A stretch of DNA of 64,000 bases from Hemileia vastatrix (Eukaryota > Basidiomycota > Pucciniomycetes > Pucciniales > Zaghouaniaceae), in contig JASXTE010000009.1 in assembly GCA_030280995.1 (NCBI GenBank), positions 1,892,501 through 1,956,500 of the forward strand, read 5' to 3'. Under the pieces are notes generated by a model. The model worked only from the letters and a program-made list of their open reading frames with translations. It searched no databases and was not told the origin of the DNA. A program made the position numbers and the translations under genes. This document shows positions 24,318 through 36,249 of this stretch, one piece after another. The number at the start of each line of letters is the position of its first letter. Positions within the stretch are counted from its first letter, which is position 1.

Positions 24318-24335
24318 GATTAAAAGTCTGAGGAG
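24318..24335 (+). other. C2 primer binding site, tRNA-Lys(UUU) anticodon arm
   Basis: CAGATTAAAAGTCTG (24316-24330) is complementary to the anticodon stem-loop of tRNA-Lys(UUU), whose loop reads CTTTTAA. This would be internal-half priming as in Copia, but with a lysine tRNA rather than the initiator tRNA used by C1. Confidence 0.5.
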
Positions 24336-24349
24336 CTTAGCACGCTACC

Positions 24350-24548
24350 ATGGAATCCACCAATCATTCCGGACAAGTATTGCAGGATATCCCAATCCTT
24401 AACTTGACTAACTACATAAAATGGAGGTGAAAGATGATTTTCTATCTGTCGCAGTACTAGTTGGATGACCTGGTGGAAGGAAAGTCCCAGTCCCTACAGA
24501 AAGCAAAAATAATGTAGCATACTTCTCCAAATGCTGTTGAGCGGCTAA
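24350..24548 (+). pseudogene. C2 gag, N-terminal piece
   Basis: An ATG 20 bp after the primer site starts MESTNHSGQVLQDIPIL, followed by LTNYIKWR, which matches the Copia gag pattern (NFxxWR). TGA and TAG codons interrupt it, and a frameshift occurs before the T4 insertion at 24551. The sequence resumes after T4 at 33789. Confidence 0.6.
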
Positions 24549-24551
24549 TAT

Positions 24552-24594
24552 CACCACGGGAAATCTAGGGGTGAATTGCTAGCAATCCCCTCTC
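24552..24594. repeat. T4 left terminal inverted repeat with hairpin
   Basis: CACCACGGGAAATCTAGGGG is followed by the palindrome ATTGCTAGCAAT and CCCC. GCACAAGTTGAT occurs twice just inside (24723-24734 and 24777-24788) as a subterminal motif. Confidence 0.85.
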
Positions 24595-25129
24595 TTGAAA
24601 TTTAGAGTGTCCCTTAAATATGCAAGGTTTATGAATACTTTATAAATATAAGTAAATTAGAGTTAGATTTACATTTATTCTCAGATTGATTATAGACAGA
24701 ATATAAACTGATTCCAAATTATGCACAAGTTGATCCTCCAGAACTTGATTTTGGTCCTCTGATGAGAACAAATTGAGCACAAGTTGATGTAACCTAAGCT
24801 TATGCATATATAATAATTCAGGATACTTTCTCTATTAAATTTGATAATAAAAAAATATTGAAGAATTTATATAAAAAAAATTATTATGTAAGATATTAAA
24901 TTATAAATTTAGGCATCATAGGAGGGCACGTAATAGAACTTAATTATACTATGTGACACCTTAATACTGTATCACACAGTTTGAAACATTTAAAACAAAA
25001 TGAGTCATGATGGGCAATGAAATTGCTTGGACAGACTCTTTGAAAATTAATACTGACCATAATACACAAGTATGAAACCTTGGCATCTATCCAATAAAAG
25101 ATTTTCCTTCTAATAAATGTATTTTTCTC

Positions 25130-26200
25130 AGTTACTACCTGCTAAAAAGTGTCCTTCTGAGGTTTGTCTGACCTTCAGGGGGGTAATTTGGCCACATCAC
25201 ACTACTTCTATTTCCATTATTGACCAAAACATCATCCTCATTCCCATCTAAAGAGTTGATCTCATCTGACTGTGGCTGATCAAAGGGGTCCACCACAAGT
25301 TTAGCCAAAATTTTGGTGAACACTTTTTTGATGGATAGTGACTAACTGGTGCTTTCCCAAATTGTCCACCTCAAGTTAGGATAAACTTCAGGAGGATAAA
25401 TTTATTATGAATACCAAATTAACTGAAGAATACTTTTGCCCTAGCTACTCTGCATCATAAAAGTGTATAACTGAGGTTTAGCCATAATTCAGGTAGACAC
25501 TTTTGGAAAGGCACAGTCTGATGGGTTTAATATCTATATATGGCAATAAGTATCAGTTTTTTATCAACATGGAACTAGAATTAATTTAATATGGCCAAAG
25601 TGTCCACCTGAAGTTTGGCCAAAATACAGGTGGAAATTTTTATGAGGATTACTTGATGAAATGAAGAAGACTTTCAATTACTTTCCATCATAAAATTTTC
25701 AAACTTAAGTTTATCAAAAATTGTGGTGACACTTTTTCCAGATCCAGTCATATGGGATCAACTCTCTATATGGAAATGAGAATCAATTTTTAGTCAATCA
25801 TGGCATTAGAAGTAATTTTATATGGAAAAACTTTCCACCTGATTTTTGGCCGAAAATAAGTTGGAAATGTTTATGAGGAATACTAGATTAACTAAAGAAG
25901 ACTTGCACCCTACTACTGTCCATCATAAAAGTGTCCACCAGAAGAATTCTCAAACTTGTGGTTGACACCTTTGGCCTGGTCCAGCCATATGGGATCAATT
26001 CTGCATATGTAAATGAGGATTTAATTTGGTCAATCATGGTACTAGAAGTAATTTGATATAGATAAAGTGTCCAACTAAATATTGGAAAAAAATCAGTTGA
26101 AAACTTCATTTAGTTTTTCAAAAAATCAAATTAAGTAAAATTTTATTCCTGATGATGCCCATTTTATCCAACACATCTTCTGAGCCTTGAAAGTAGGCAT
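25130..26200. repeat. Degenerate short-period part of the T4 satellite
   Basis: Four diverged copies of the AAAGTGTCC...GGACACTTT hairpin region, at about 25147, 25457, 25688 and 25923, are spaced 230-310 bp. They lack the AT-rich spacer of the longer units and are probably the older or ancestral form. Confidence 0.6.
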
Positions 26201-26519
26201 TTAGCTTGAATTTTGAATCTCATATAAAATCCCTATTATTCAACCTATTTCTTTTTATCCCTTTTTTTTCTTTTAGATATCAATTAATTTTATGTAAAAC
26301 AAATCATTTTCATAATTTTTTACCTGTATTTAATAGAAATATTAAAGGTTTAACATCACCCTGTAAGCATTTGGCACATGTTTTTTTGCTATACTAATAA
26401 AAATAATAATATACTGGTAACAAAAAATTGATCAAATGATAAAATATTAATAAAACAGAAAGATCAAATACCAGTGGATATGTTTTAAAAAAATACCAGT
26501 TGCACTGAAGAAGAGCTGC

Positions 26520-29500
26520 ACCCTAGATACTCACCATCAAAAAAGTGTCCAGCACAAGTTCGGCCAAAGTTGTGCTGGACACTTTTGGTAAGTTGCAGTC
26601 ATATGAGATCAATTCTCGCTATGGCAATGAAAAAAAATTTTTGTATAAAAAACTTCACTAGAAGTAGTTTTACATAGCCAAATTTTCTACCTAGATTTCA
26701 TCCAAACCACAGGTGCACAATTTTTTATCTTTGAAAAAAAGTCAATTTAGTACAATTTATCCCTGATGGCTCTCATTTGCTTCAACACCTCTACTGGCCT
26801 TTGATAGTAGGAATATTACTTGGATTTCTTTTTTCATATTTGATCCCTTTAACTTAATTTTTTATTCCTAATATTGCTTTTGGATATCAATTATTAATTT
26901 AAAAAAAAAACTATTTTCATATTTTTATACATTTATTTAATAATATTATAAATGGCATAGCATCACCTGGTATGCATTTGGCACATGAGTTTTTTCTATA
27001 CTTATAAAATTAATAATATAATGGCAATTAAAAATTAATCAAATGATATTAATGAGTGAGGAACAAATATAAAATACCAGTAGACATGTTTGTAAGAAAT
27101 ACTAGATGAACTGAAGAAAAATTCTACCCTAGCTACTCTACATTAAAAAAGTGTCCAGCACAAGTTCTGCCAAACTTGTGCTGGACACTTATGGTCAGGT
27201 GCAGTCAGATGGGAGCAATTCTCTCTATGGAAATGAAGATAAATTTTTGATATAAAATTACACTAGAAGTAGTTTGATATGGCAAAATTTTCATGCTGAA
27301 GTTTTGGTAAAGCTCAAGTGGATTTTTTTTTATTTTTACAAAAAAGAAAATTTAGTGCAAGTTTAGCCCTGATTGTTCTAATTTAATTCAACATCTCTTT
27401 TTTCTGTTTATGGCAGGAATTTAAGTTGGATTTTAATTTTCATCTTTGATTTCTTTTATTTTACTTTATTCCTCTCATATTGCTTTTGGATAGAAGTTTA
27501 TTTTTTGTAAAATAAATCATTTTCATATTTTTTTACCTTTATTCAATAATATTATAAAAGGTGTAACATCACCCAGTATTCATTTGGCACACAATTTTTT
27601 GCTATACTGATAATATTAATAATATAATGGTGAGAAAAAATTAATCAATTGATAAATATGAGTGAGGCACAAAGATTTAATAAAAGTGGATAAGTTTATA
27701 AGAAATTTCAGATGATTAAAAATGACTTGCACCCTGGATACTCTTTATGATAAAAGTGTCCAGCACAAGTTTGGCCAAACTTGTGATGGACACTTTTGGT
27801 TGCATGCCGTCAGACGCAATCAATTCTTTTCATGGAAATGAGACTGAATTATCACTCCATCATTGCACTTAAAGTAGTTTTACATAGACAAATTGTCCCC
27901 TGGAAGTTTGTCCAAACCTAAGGTAGACAATTTTTTCCTTTGGTAAAAAGTAAATTTGATCCATGTTAATCTATGATGGTGCCCACTTTTTCTGAAGCCT
28001 CTACTGGTTCATGATAGCAGAAATTATACTTAATATCTTTATTTCATGTTTGATCACTTTAATTTTAATCTTGCCCTTTTATTTATCCTTTAGCTTTTAA
28101 ATATCAATTTTATTTTGGTAAAATTGATAACTTTCACATTTTTTTATATTTATTATATTATATTATTAAAGTTGTAAAATCATCCAGTGTACATTCATTA
28201 CACATTTTTTGCTATACTAAAAACATTAATAATATAATGGTGACTAAAAAATAATCAAATAATAAATATGGATGACACAGAAAGATCAAATACCCATAGA
28301 CATTTTTAAAATGAATATAAGATTAACTGAAGAAGACTTGCACCCTAGCTACTCTCCATCATAAAAGTGTCCAGCACAATTTCAGCTGAGCTTGTTCTGG
28401 ACACTTTTGGTTGCACGCAGTCAGATGGGATAAATTTACTCAATGGAAGTTAAAATGAATTTTTGCTCAATCATTGCACAAGAAGTAGCTTTATACTGCT
28501 ATACTATCCTCCTGATTTTTTGGAAAACATTAGGTGGACACTTTTATTAATTTTAAAAAAAAGAAAAAATATTCCAAATCTAGAGCTGGTGGTGCAAATT
28601 TTGTCTGAAAACTCAAATTATCTTTGATGGCAGAAATTTTATTTGAATGTTTAATTTCATATTTAATCACTTTTATTTTACTTTTTTATTCCTGTTTTTG
28701 CTTTCAAATATCAATTTATTTATTGTAAAACTAATAATTTTCATATTTTTTTTACTTTTATTTAATAAGATTATGAAAGATGTAGCATCTCCCAGTATGC
28801 ATTTGGCTTACAAATTTTTTCAATACTAATAACATTAATATTATAATGGTGAAAAACAATGAATCAAATGATAAATATGAATGACACAGAAAGATCATAT
28901 ACAAGTGGATTTGTTTATAAGGAATACCTGATGAACTGAAGAAGACCTGCACCCTAGATACTCACCATCATAAAAGTGTCCAGCATAAGTTCGGCCGAAC
29001 TTGTGCTGGACACTTTTGGTTGCATGCAGTCAGATGGGATAAATTTACTCTACGGAAATGAAAATGACATTTTGCTCAATCATTGCACAATAAGTAGTTT
29101 GATATTGCCAATATGTCCTCCTGATGAATTTTCAAAACTCATCAGGACACTCTCTTTGGTTTAACAAAAAAGAAAATATAGTGCAAGTTTAGCCCTGGTG
29201 GTGCACATTTGATCTAACACCTCTACTTGTTATTGATAGTGGGAATTTTCCTTAGATTTTTTTTTCTTATTTTATCCCTTTTATTTTACTTTTTTATTGC
29301 TCATATTGCTTTGTATATCAATTTTTAATTTTTAAAATAAATAATTTTCATACTCTTATACCTTTTTTTAATAATATATGATTAAAGGTGGAACACCACC
29401 TGGTATGCATTTTTCACACAAGTTATTACTATAGTAATAACGTTAACAATATAATGATGACAAAAAATTAATCAAATGGTAAATTTAAATGACACAGAAA

Positions 29501-32500
29501 GATCAAATTCCAGTGGAAATGTTTATAGGAAATCCCTTTTGAGTTTAAGAAGATTTGCTGTATGCCTACTCTCAATTATAAAAGTGTCCAGCACATGTTC
29601 GGCCGAACTTGTGCTGGACACTTTTGGTTGCATGAAGTCATATGAGATAAATTCTCTCTATGGCAATAAAAATGATATTTCACTCAATTATTGAAGTAAA
29701 GAATGTTTAATATTGTAAAATTGTCCCCTGGATGTCTGTCCAAACCTCAGTTCAAAATTTGTTAGCTATACATAAAAGTAAGTTTAGACCAAGTCTTGAC
29801 CTAGGGGTCCCCAACTGTCCCAACACCACTTCTGGCTCTTGATAGTAAAAATTTTACTTGTATTTTTTATTTCGTATTTGATCCCATTTATTTTCATTTT
29901 ACTTTTCTATTACTCTTTTTAATTTTAAATATCAATTTATTTTTTTAAAAACTAAACATATTCATATTTTTTTAACTTTATATAATAATATTATTAAAGT
30001 TGTAACATCACCAATTTTGCATTTGGCAAGCAGGTTTTTGCTATACTAGAAATATTAATAATATATATGGTGACAAAAAATTAATTATAAGATAAATATG
30101 AATGATAAAAAAAAGTTAAAAACCCAATAGAAATGTGAAAAACAAAAAACTGATGTACTGAGAAACACTTCCACCCTAGCTACTCTCCATCATAAAAGTT
30201 TCCAAACTTGTGCTGGACACTTTTGTTCAGGTGCAGTCAAATGGGATCAATTCTCTCTGTGGAAATTAAATTAAAAAAAATGCTAAATAATTACATTAGA
30301 AGTAGTTTGGTATGGCTGAATTATCCACCTTGAGTTTTTCCAAACCTCAGGTGAAAAATTTTTTATCTTTAAAAAAAAATAAATTTTATCAAATTTAGCC
30401 CTGATGGCACCCATTTGTTTCAACACCTCTACTGGCTCTTGAAGGCAGGAATTTTTTTTGAATTTTTCTTTTTCATATTTGATCTCTTTTACTTTACTTT
30501 TTTATCACTCATGTTACATTTGGATATTAATTTATAATTTTGGAAAAGAAATCATTTTCATATTTTTTTAACATTTTTTAATAATATTATAAAGGGTGTA
30601 ATATAACATGGCATGCATTTGGCGCACAAGTTTTTTCTGTACTAATAAAATTAATAAAATTCTTATGACAAAAAATTAATCAGATAATAAAATATGAATA
30701 ACACAGAAAGATCAAATACCATTTGACATGTTTTGAAAAAATAACAGTTGCACTGAAGAAGACCTGCACCCTAGCTACTCTCCATCATAAAAGTGTCCAG
30801 CACAAGTTTGGCCGAACTTGTGCTGGACACTTTTGATCAGGTGCAGTCAGATGGGATCAATTCTCTCTATGGAAATGAAAAAAATTATTTGATAAGAAAC
30901 TTCACTAGATGTAGTTTGATATAGCTGAATTATCCACCTAGAGTTTATCCAAACCACAGGAACACAATTTTTTATCTTTAAAAAACAATCAATTAAGTAT
31001 AATTTATCCCTGACGGCTCTCATTTGCTTCAACATCTCTACTGGCCTTTGATATTAGCAATAATACTTGGATTTCTTTTTTCATATTTGATTGCTTTAAA
31101 TTAATATTTTGTTCCTCATATTGCTCTTTGATATCAATTAATAATTTTTAAAATAAATTATTATAAAATTTTTATACATTTTTTTGATAATATTATAAAA
31201 GGTGTAACATCACTCAGTATGCATTTGGCACATAATTTTTTGCTATACTTATATAATTAATAATATAATTAAGACAATAAATTAATCAAACAATATGTAT
31301 GAGTGAGGCACAAAGATAAAATACCAGTAGACATGTTTGTAAGAAATACCAGATGAAATGAAGAAAAATTCTACCCCAGCCGCTCTCCATCATAGAAGTG
31401 TCTAGCACAAGTTTGGCCGAACTTGTGCTGGACACTTTTAGTCACGTGCAGTCAGATGGGATCAATTCTCTATATGGCAACAAAAAAATATTTTTTATTA
31501 AACTTCACTACAAGCAGTTTTGTTTAGCTGAATCATCCACCTGTTGTTCTTCCCAACCTCAGGTGTATAATTTTTTAACTTTAAAAAAAAAGGTCACTTA
31601 TTACAATTTAGCCCTGATGGCTCCCATTTATTTCAACACTTCTACTGGCTCTTGAGAGCAAGAATTTTACTAGAATTTTGTTTTTCATAATTGATCTCTT
31701 TGAGATTAATTTTACCTTTTTATCACTCATATTGCTTTTGTATATCAATTTATTTTTTGTAAAACAAATCATTTTCATATTTTTTTACCTTTATTTAATA
31801 ATATTATAAAAGGTGTAACATCACCCGGTATGCATTTGGCACACGAGTTTTTGCTATACTTATAATATTAATAATATAATGGTGACAATAAATTAATCAA
31901 ATGATATATATGAGTGAGGCACAAAGATCAAGTACCAATGGACATGTTTATAAGAAATACCAGATTAACTGAAGAAAAATTTTACCCTAGCTACTCTCCG
32001 TCATAAATGTGTCCAGCACAAGTTCGGCCGAACTTGTGCAGGACACTTTTTGTCACATGCAGTCTGGTGTGATCAATTCTCTCTCAATCATTGAACTAGA
32101 AGTTGTTTGATATGGCTAAATGGTTACGCTGAAGTTTTTTTAAACTTTAGATTGGCACTTTTTGTTTTTTAAAAAAGCAATTATAGTCCAAGTTTAGCCT
32201 CACTGGTGGACATTTCCCCCAATATGTCTACTTGCTCTTGATGGCAGTATATTTATTTTAATTTTTTATTTCATATTTGATTCCTTTAATTTTACCTTTT
32301 TATTCCTCATATTGCTTTTGTATATCAATTTATTTTTTGTAAAACAAATCATTTTTATATTTTTTTTACCTTTATTTAATAATATTATAAAAGGTGTAAC
32401 ATCACCCGGTATGCATTTGGCACACGAGTTTTTGCTATACTTATAATATTAATAACATAATGGTGACAAAAATCATTTAAATGATAAATATGAGTGAGGC

Positions 32501-32520
32501 ACAAAGGTCAAATACCAATT
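26520..32520. repeat. T4 satellite: ~607-bp units, most with a 46-bp palindrome
   Basis: About ten tandem units. The palindrome occurs at 26541, 27147, 27752, 28363, 28972, 29580, about 30190 (left arm damaged), 30789, 31394 and 32005; spacings are 600-611 bp. Each arm reads AAAAGTGTCCAGCACAAGTT then CGG. It is perfect or nearly so in several units although the rest of the unit has diverged clearly. A second, weaker hairpin (tccacctg...caggtgga type) and a conserved GTAACATCACCC block recur in each unit. Confidence 0.9.
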
Positions 32521-33109
32521 AATCAATAGTTCTTTTTAATATTATAAATTTTTTGATTAAATAAAATGGTAATAATGAATTATATTTTTCATCCACAATT
32601 CCACTCTAATGATTCCCACTGCACAAAAAGGGTTCACTTGGTCCTTTCTTTACTGCTTGTGCATATATATTGCCCACAGTACTACAATTTTTTGTAGTGA
32701 TTATCCCACATCTGATTCAGGAATATTTTTAAACAATATAAGTTTTTTTTACAAAAGACCTTATCATATCCAATATCCCACAAAAAATACAACCTGTTTT
32801 TGTATTAAAGCCTGTTAATTATTAAGAATGTGTTAAAATAATTAGATTAGACCCTGTCACAGCTAGATCCATACCAACCGACCTAAAGTCTTTCAATATT
32901 GAAAACAATTAAATAAAATTATGATATCATACTAAATTATGGGCACCAACCATAATTCAGCACTTCTCATTTTCTCTGCTACAAAATGAGTGCATGTAGC
33001 ATTTTTCTAACGTCAGACTGTTTTTCTTCCTTCCCTCACACCTTTAGTCCAGAATGAAAATTTAGTATGAGTTTTGGTCAAAATGGTTTGCCAGTGTTAT
33101 CTGTATGCA

Positions 33110-33480
33110 ATATGAATTCATATTGCATATTTCTATTTATGCATAAAATATACTGGTTAAGCATCATTTTTTTGCATTTTTCAATCATTATGCATATTCA
33201 TTATACAGATTTATATGCATATTAATATATTTTATTCATATACGTATATGCACCTTTTTTTTCATATTCAATATGCATATTTCTAATGCATATTCAATAT
33301 GCATATTTTTATGCATATTCAATATGCATATTTTTTATGCATAATCACTATGCATATTTTTATGCATATTTTTTATGCATATTTATTCTTCATAGTCATT
33401 ATGCATACACTTTAGATAGGCAATTCACATCAATTTTTAGCATGCAATAAGTATCCACCATGCAAATTCAAATGCATATG
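33110..33480. repeat. ATGCATAT-rich cluster
   Basis: The palindromic octamer TATGCATA and its extensions (ATTCAATATGCATATT) recur about 15 to 20 times over 370 bp, irregularly spaced, near the right end of T4. Confidence 0.8.
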
Positions 33481-33747
33481 CATCTATATCATACACGCAA
33501 CATATATTCAAGTTTAATATTTGAATATTAAGGTATGCTAAGTGATGTTGTTCAACCTTTTGCCAAACCTGAGATTAACTGATGTTCAATGTGGTTCTTA
33601 AGCTCTGCTCAAGGAGGGATTGTTCTGGATTCAATCTGTGACAGTTTATTTTTTCAATGTTTTTTCATCAGATTTAAAAACATCTTTCTGACAGTTTCAG
33701 GATGGTTTCCCAAAAGTTTCCTGACAAATTCCTAATTGTTTCAAAAA

Positions 33748-33788
33748 GAGGGAACTGCTAGCAGTTCACCCCCAGATTTCCCGTGGTG
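33748..33788. repeat. T4 right terminal inverted repeat with hairpin
   Basis: It is the inverted partner of the left TIR. The hairpin stem reads AACTGCTAGCAGTT here against AATTGCTAGCAATC at the left; the T/A to C/G exchange keeps the inner pair. Confidence 0.85.
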
Positions 33789-34875
33789 TATCATTGCTCA
33801 AAAATTGGACGAAACTAATCTCAATACCTTTGTTGACAAGACTAAGAGGTCAAACCCCATGGGGTTGTGGAAAAAAAGTTTGCTGAGAGGTATTCTGCCG
33901 CAGGACCAACTAATATTTCTGCAGCTTATATGCAGTTCTGCACCATCAAATATGAAGAAGGAAATTTCCGTGGTTTCCTAACATAACTTCAATCCTCCAT
34001 TAATGAGCTCACACTAATTGGTCAAAAGTTTGAAGACCAACATTACCCTTATTTCATCCTTGATAAACATCTCGATTCTCTCAAGATGCACCACACCAGG
34101 ATCATCAAACCCTCAGAAGATACCAGAAAGCAACTCACCATGGAAATCTTCCTCAAGAAGCTTGGTTTAATTTCTGATTGACTTTATTTGCCTGAGACAG
34201 CTCTTTTCAGCACCAAAAAGGAAAAGAAAAATCCAAATAAAAGTCGCGAGTATTGCAGGAATGCCAAGCATAATCCAAAAATGTCCCCACACCAAGGATC
34301 AATGTCGGACACTGCACCCAGAGCTTCGTCCAAATGCCAAAGGAAAAACCAAAACGGATTCAAAAAATGTTGAAGTTTTCAATATATCACATGAAATATT
34401 GTGCCTGTATTTGGCAGTCACCACAAATACACCCAATTCTCCAAAACTTATATTTGACTCAGGAGCGTCTTTTCACATGTTTTCAAACCACAAGTCATTC
34501 ACCACTTATTGTCATATCCATGTACCAATCAGAGTGGGGACTGGAGTCATGATTTAGGCCAAAGTTATTGGATTGTTCCAGCTCACCATAAATAACAATA
34601 AAGCTATTCTTGTCACAGGCTTTTTACATGTTCCAAAAATCAGCTGTAAATTGATTGCACTTGCTCCTTTCATAAAGAAAGGATGCCAAATGAATGCTGA
34701 TCCCGAAGGGACATTTGTCATTAAGAATGACACTGGAGGAAAGTTTTTGTCAGGAACATTGATTCTGGGTTCAAATCTATATTAAATCCATGTGCAATAC
34801 AGTAAGTCAACTTTCCCTCAAACATCACTTATTGCATCTGCCAAGAAGTCTAAATTTCTCTCTTGGCATGAACAA
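33789..34875 (+). pseudogene. C2 gag, zinc knuckle and protease
   Basis: The coding sequence resumes at the T4 junction with IIAQKLDETNLNTFVDK, aligned to C1 gag. Frameshifts and stops follow. A knuckle-like REYCRNAKHNP...H...C...LHP lies at about 34240-34320, and the protease motif IFDSGASFHMF at about 34452. The stretch ends at SWHEQ, exactly where G2 inserted in the gag-pre-integrase domain. Confidence 0.75.
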
Positions 34876-36003
34876 TGTGGTAAGCACCTCGCAGGTAGTT
34901 TGATTTTAGACCAATCAGCTCGCATAGTCCAGGAAGAACAAAGGGGATTCATAGAGCAGTAAGTAGTGCTAAACTATAATACTTATTTGTGTGTTTCAAG
35001 AACAAAGGGAAATAGAAGCACAGAAGAAGATTCAGGGTCTGTGTGCTAGGATTTTTCAGCAGGATGCGCTGCACAATGGGAAATTGTGTGTTATCAATTT
35101 AGGACTAAAAGCACTGAGCAATATGGATTTGGATTTTCCAATAATCGTGTGTTACGCACTAAGGAAGGAATTATGGCTCAAGGAAAGGCTCAAGTGCCAA
35201 GTATACTGCACCGCGGCTAGTGTGGTAACTTACTGAAACAGGTAAAATAGGAGTTTAAATAGTTAAAAGTCAAAGTAACTAGGATCAGCGTTAAAAGGAG
35301 TCAAACTTGAAAGTAGTGCTGAAACAAACAAAGGTACAGTCACGAGCACGCATGTGGAGTATAAGTGAAACAAGTTAATACCAGTGTCAGTAAGGATAGG
35401 CACTAGAGTCAGCACTGGAGATCCACTAGGGAACTGTGTTTTGAGCTCTGAAAAAATATAAAAAGGGGTATTGCATCTAGTAATAAGGGAGGAGAACAAT
35501 TGAAAAATAATTAATTAACAAACAAATAGTTAATAATTGTGGAGTCAAGTATAAGATATCAGATTTTCTGGAATCATTTTTTTGAGAATATATTAGAGAT
35601 ATTTCTGAGTCTTTTTGTCATTTGTGCACCTGTGTGTGTATTTCTTATAGTATAAGTGAAAGATCCCAACATAGAGAGAATATATATATTCAGTAGGTTT
35701 GACTAGTATTAGAGTTATTTTATTACTATAATAAGTCATATTCAAAGAGAGCGCTTCAAGAGGGAGTATCTGTGAATATTAGCGCTTGTTAAGAATGGAA
35801 ATATCCGGATAGTAATACTTGTTTTTTTCCAATCTTTTAAACTCATTACTCAACTTATAAACTTTTTAATCACATATTAGTGTTACACATTATTGCGCTT
35901 TCTTTAAAAATTAGGGTGGCAGGCACTTCTTTTTAGAAATTGAAAAGAAGAACCAACCAATCTCTCATTGTGTCTACTGCTTAGTACTTTAGAACTCTCT
36001 ACA
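34876..36003 (+). repeat. G2 5' LTR
   Basis: About 1,128 bp, from TGTGGTAAGC to CTCTCTACA. It is homologous along its length to 46429-47558. Confidence 0.85.
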
Positions 36004-36022
36004 ATTGGTGTCCAAACAGTGG
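36004..36022 (+). other. G2 primer binding site
   Basis: ATTGGTGTCCAAACAGTGG directly follows the LTR end. TGG-first sites are complementary to a tRNA 3' end; the tRNA was not identified. Confidence 0.65.
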
Positions 36023-36249
36023 CCTAATTATAACTAGTGTTTTGATTAGATTTTTTGGTTTTCAGGGTTTCGTCAAGAGGACGTGATCAAGCCAGCACTT
36101 CAGCGGAAGAGTCGTAGGCTCTACAGCAAGTGGATCAATAGGCATTATCAGAGGATAGCTTAGGTCTGTATTGTGAATATAGTTGGGTTTAATTACCAAG
36201 TGTGTGTTTATTATTTTTGTGATCTCTGTTTCAATTTCATATCTTGGAA

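Larger units (their letters stand above)
24552..33788. mobile_element. T4: complete 9,237-bp TIR transposon, non-autonomous
   Basis: The left end CACCACGGGAAATCT and right end AGATTTCCCGTGGTG are inverted repeats about 40 bp long. They are flanked by the 3-bp direct repeat TAT (24549-24551 and 33789-33791). Removing the element with one TAT rejoins Copia gag (A-N-I-I-A-Q-K-L-D, matching C1 D-I-I-I-S-K-I-D). No transposase was found; the interior is mainly satellite. The CAC...GTG ends, 3-bp duplication and subterminal motifs fit a CACTA-like (CMC) element, though the fifth base differs from canonical CACTA. Confidence 0.85.

Noticed and set aside
26541..32051. CRISPR-like array of regularly spaced palindromic repeats
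   Set aside because: The units are about 607 bp and the whole unit is repeated, spacers included. There are no unique spacers and the context is eukaryotic.
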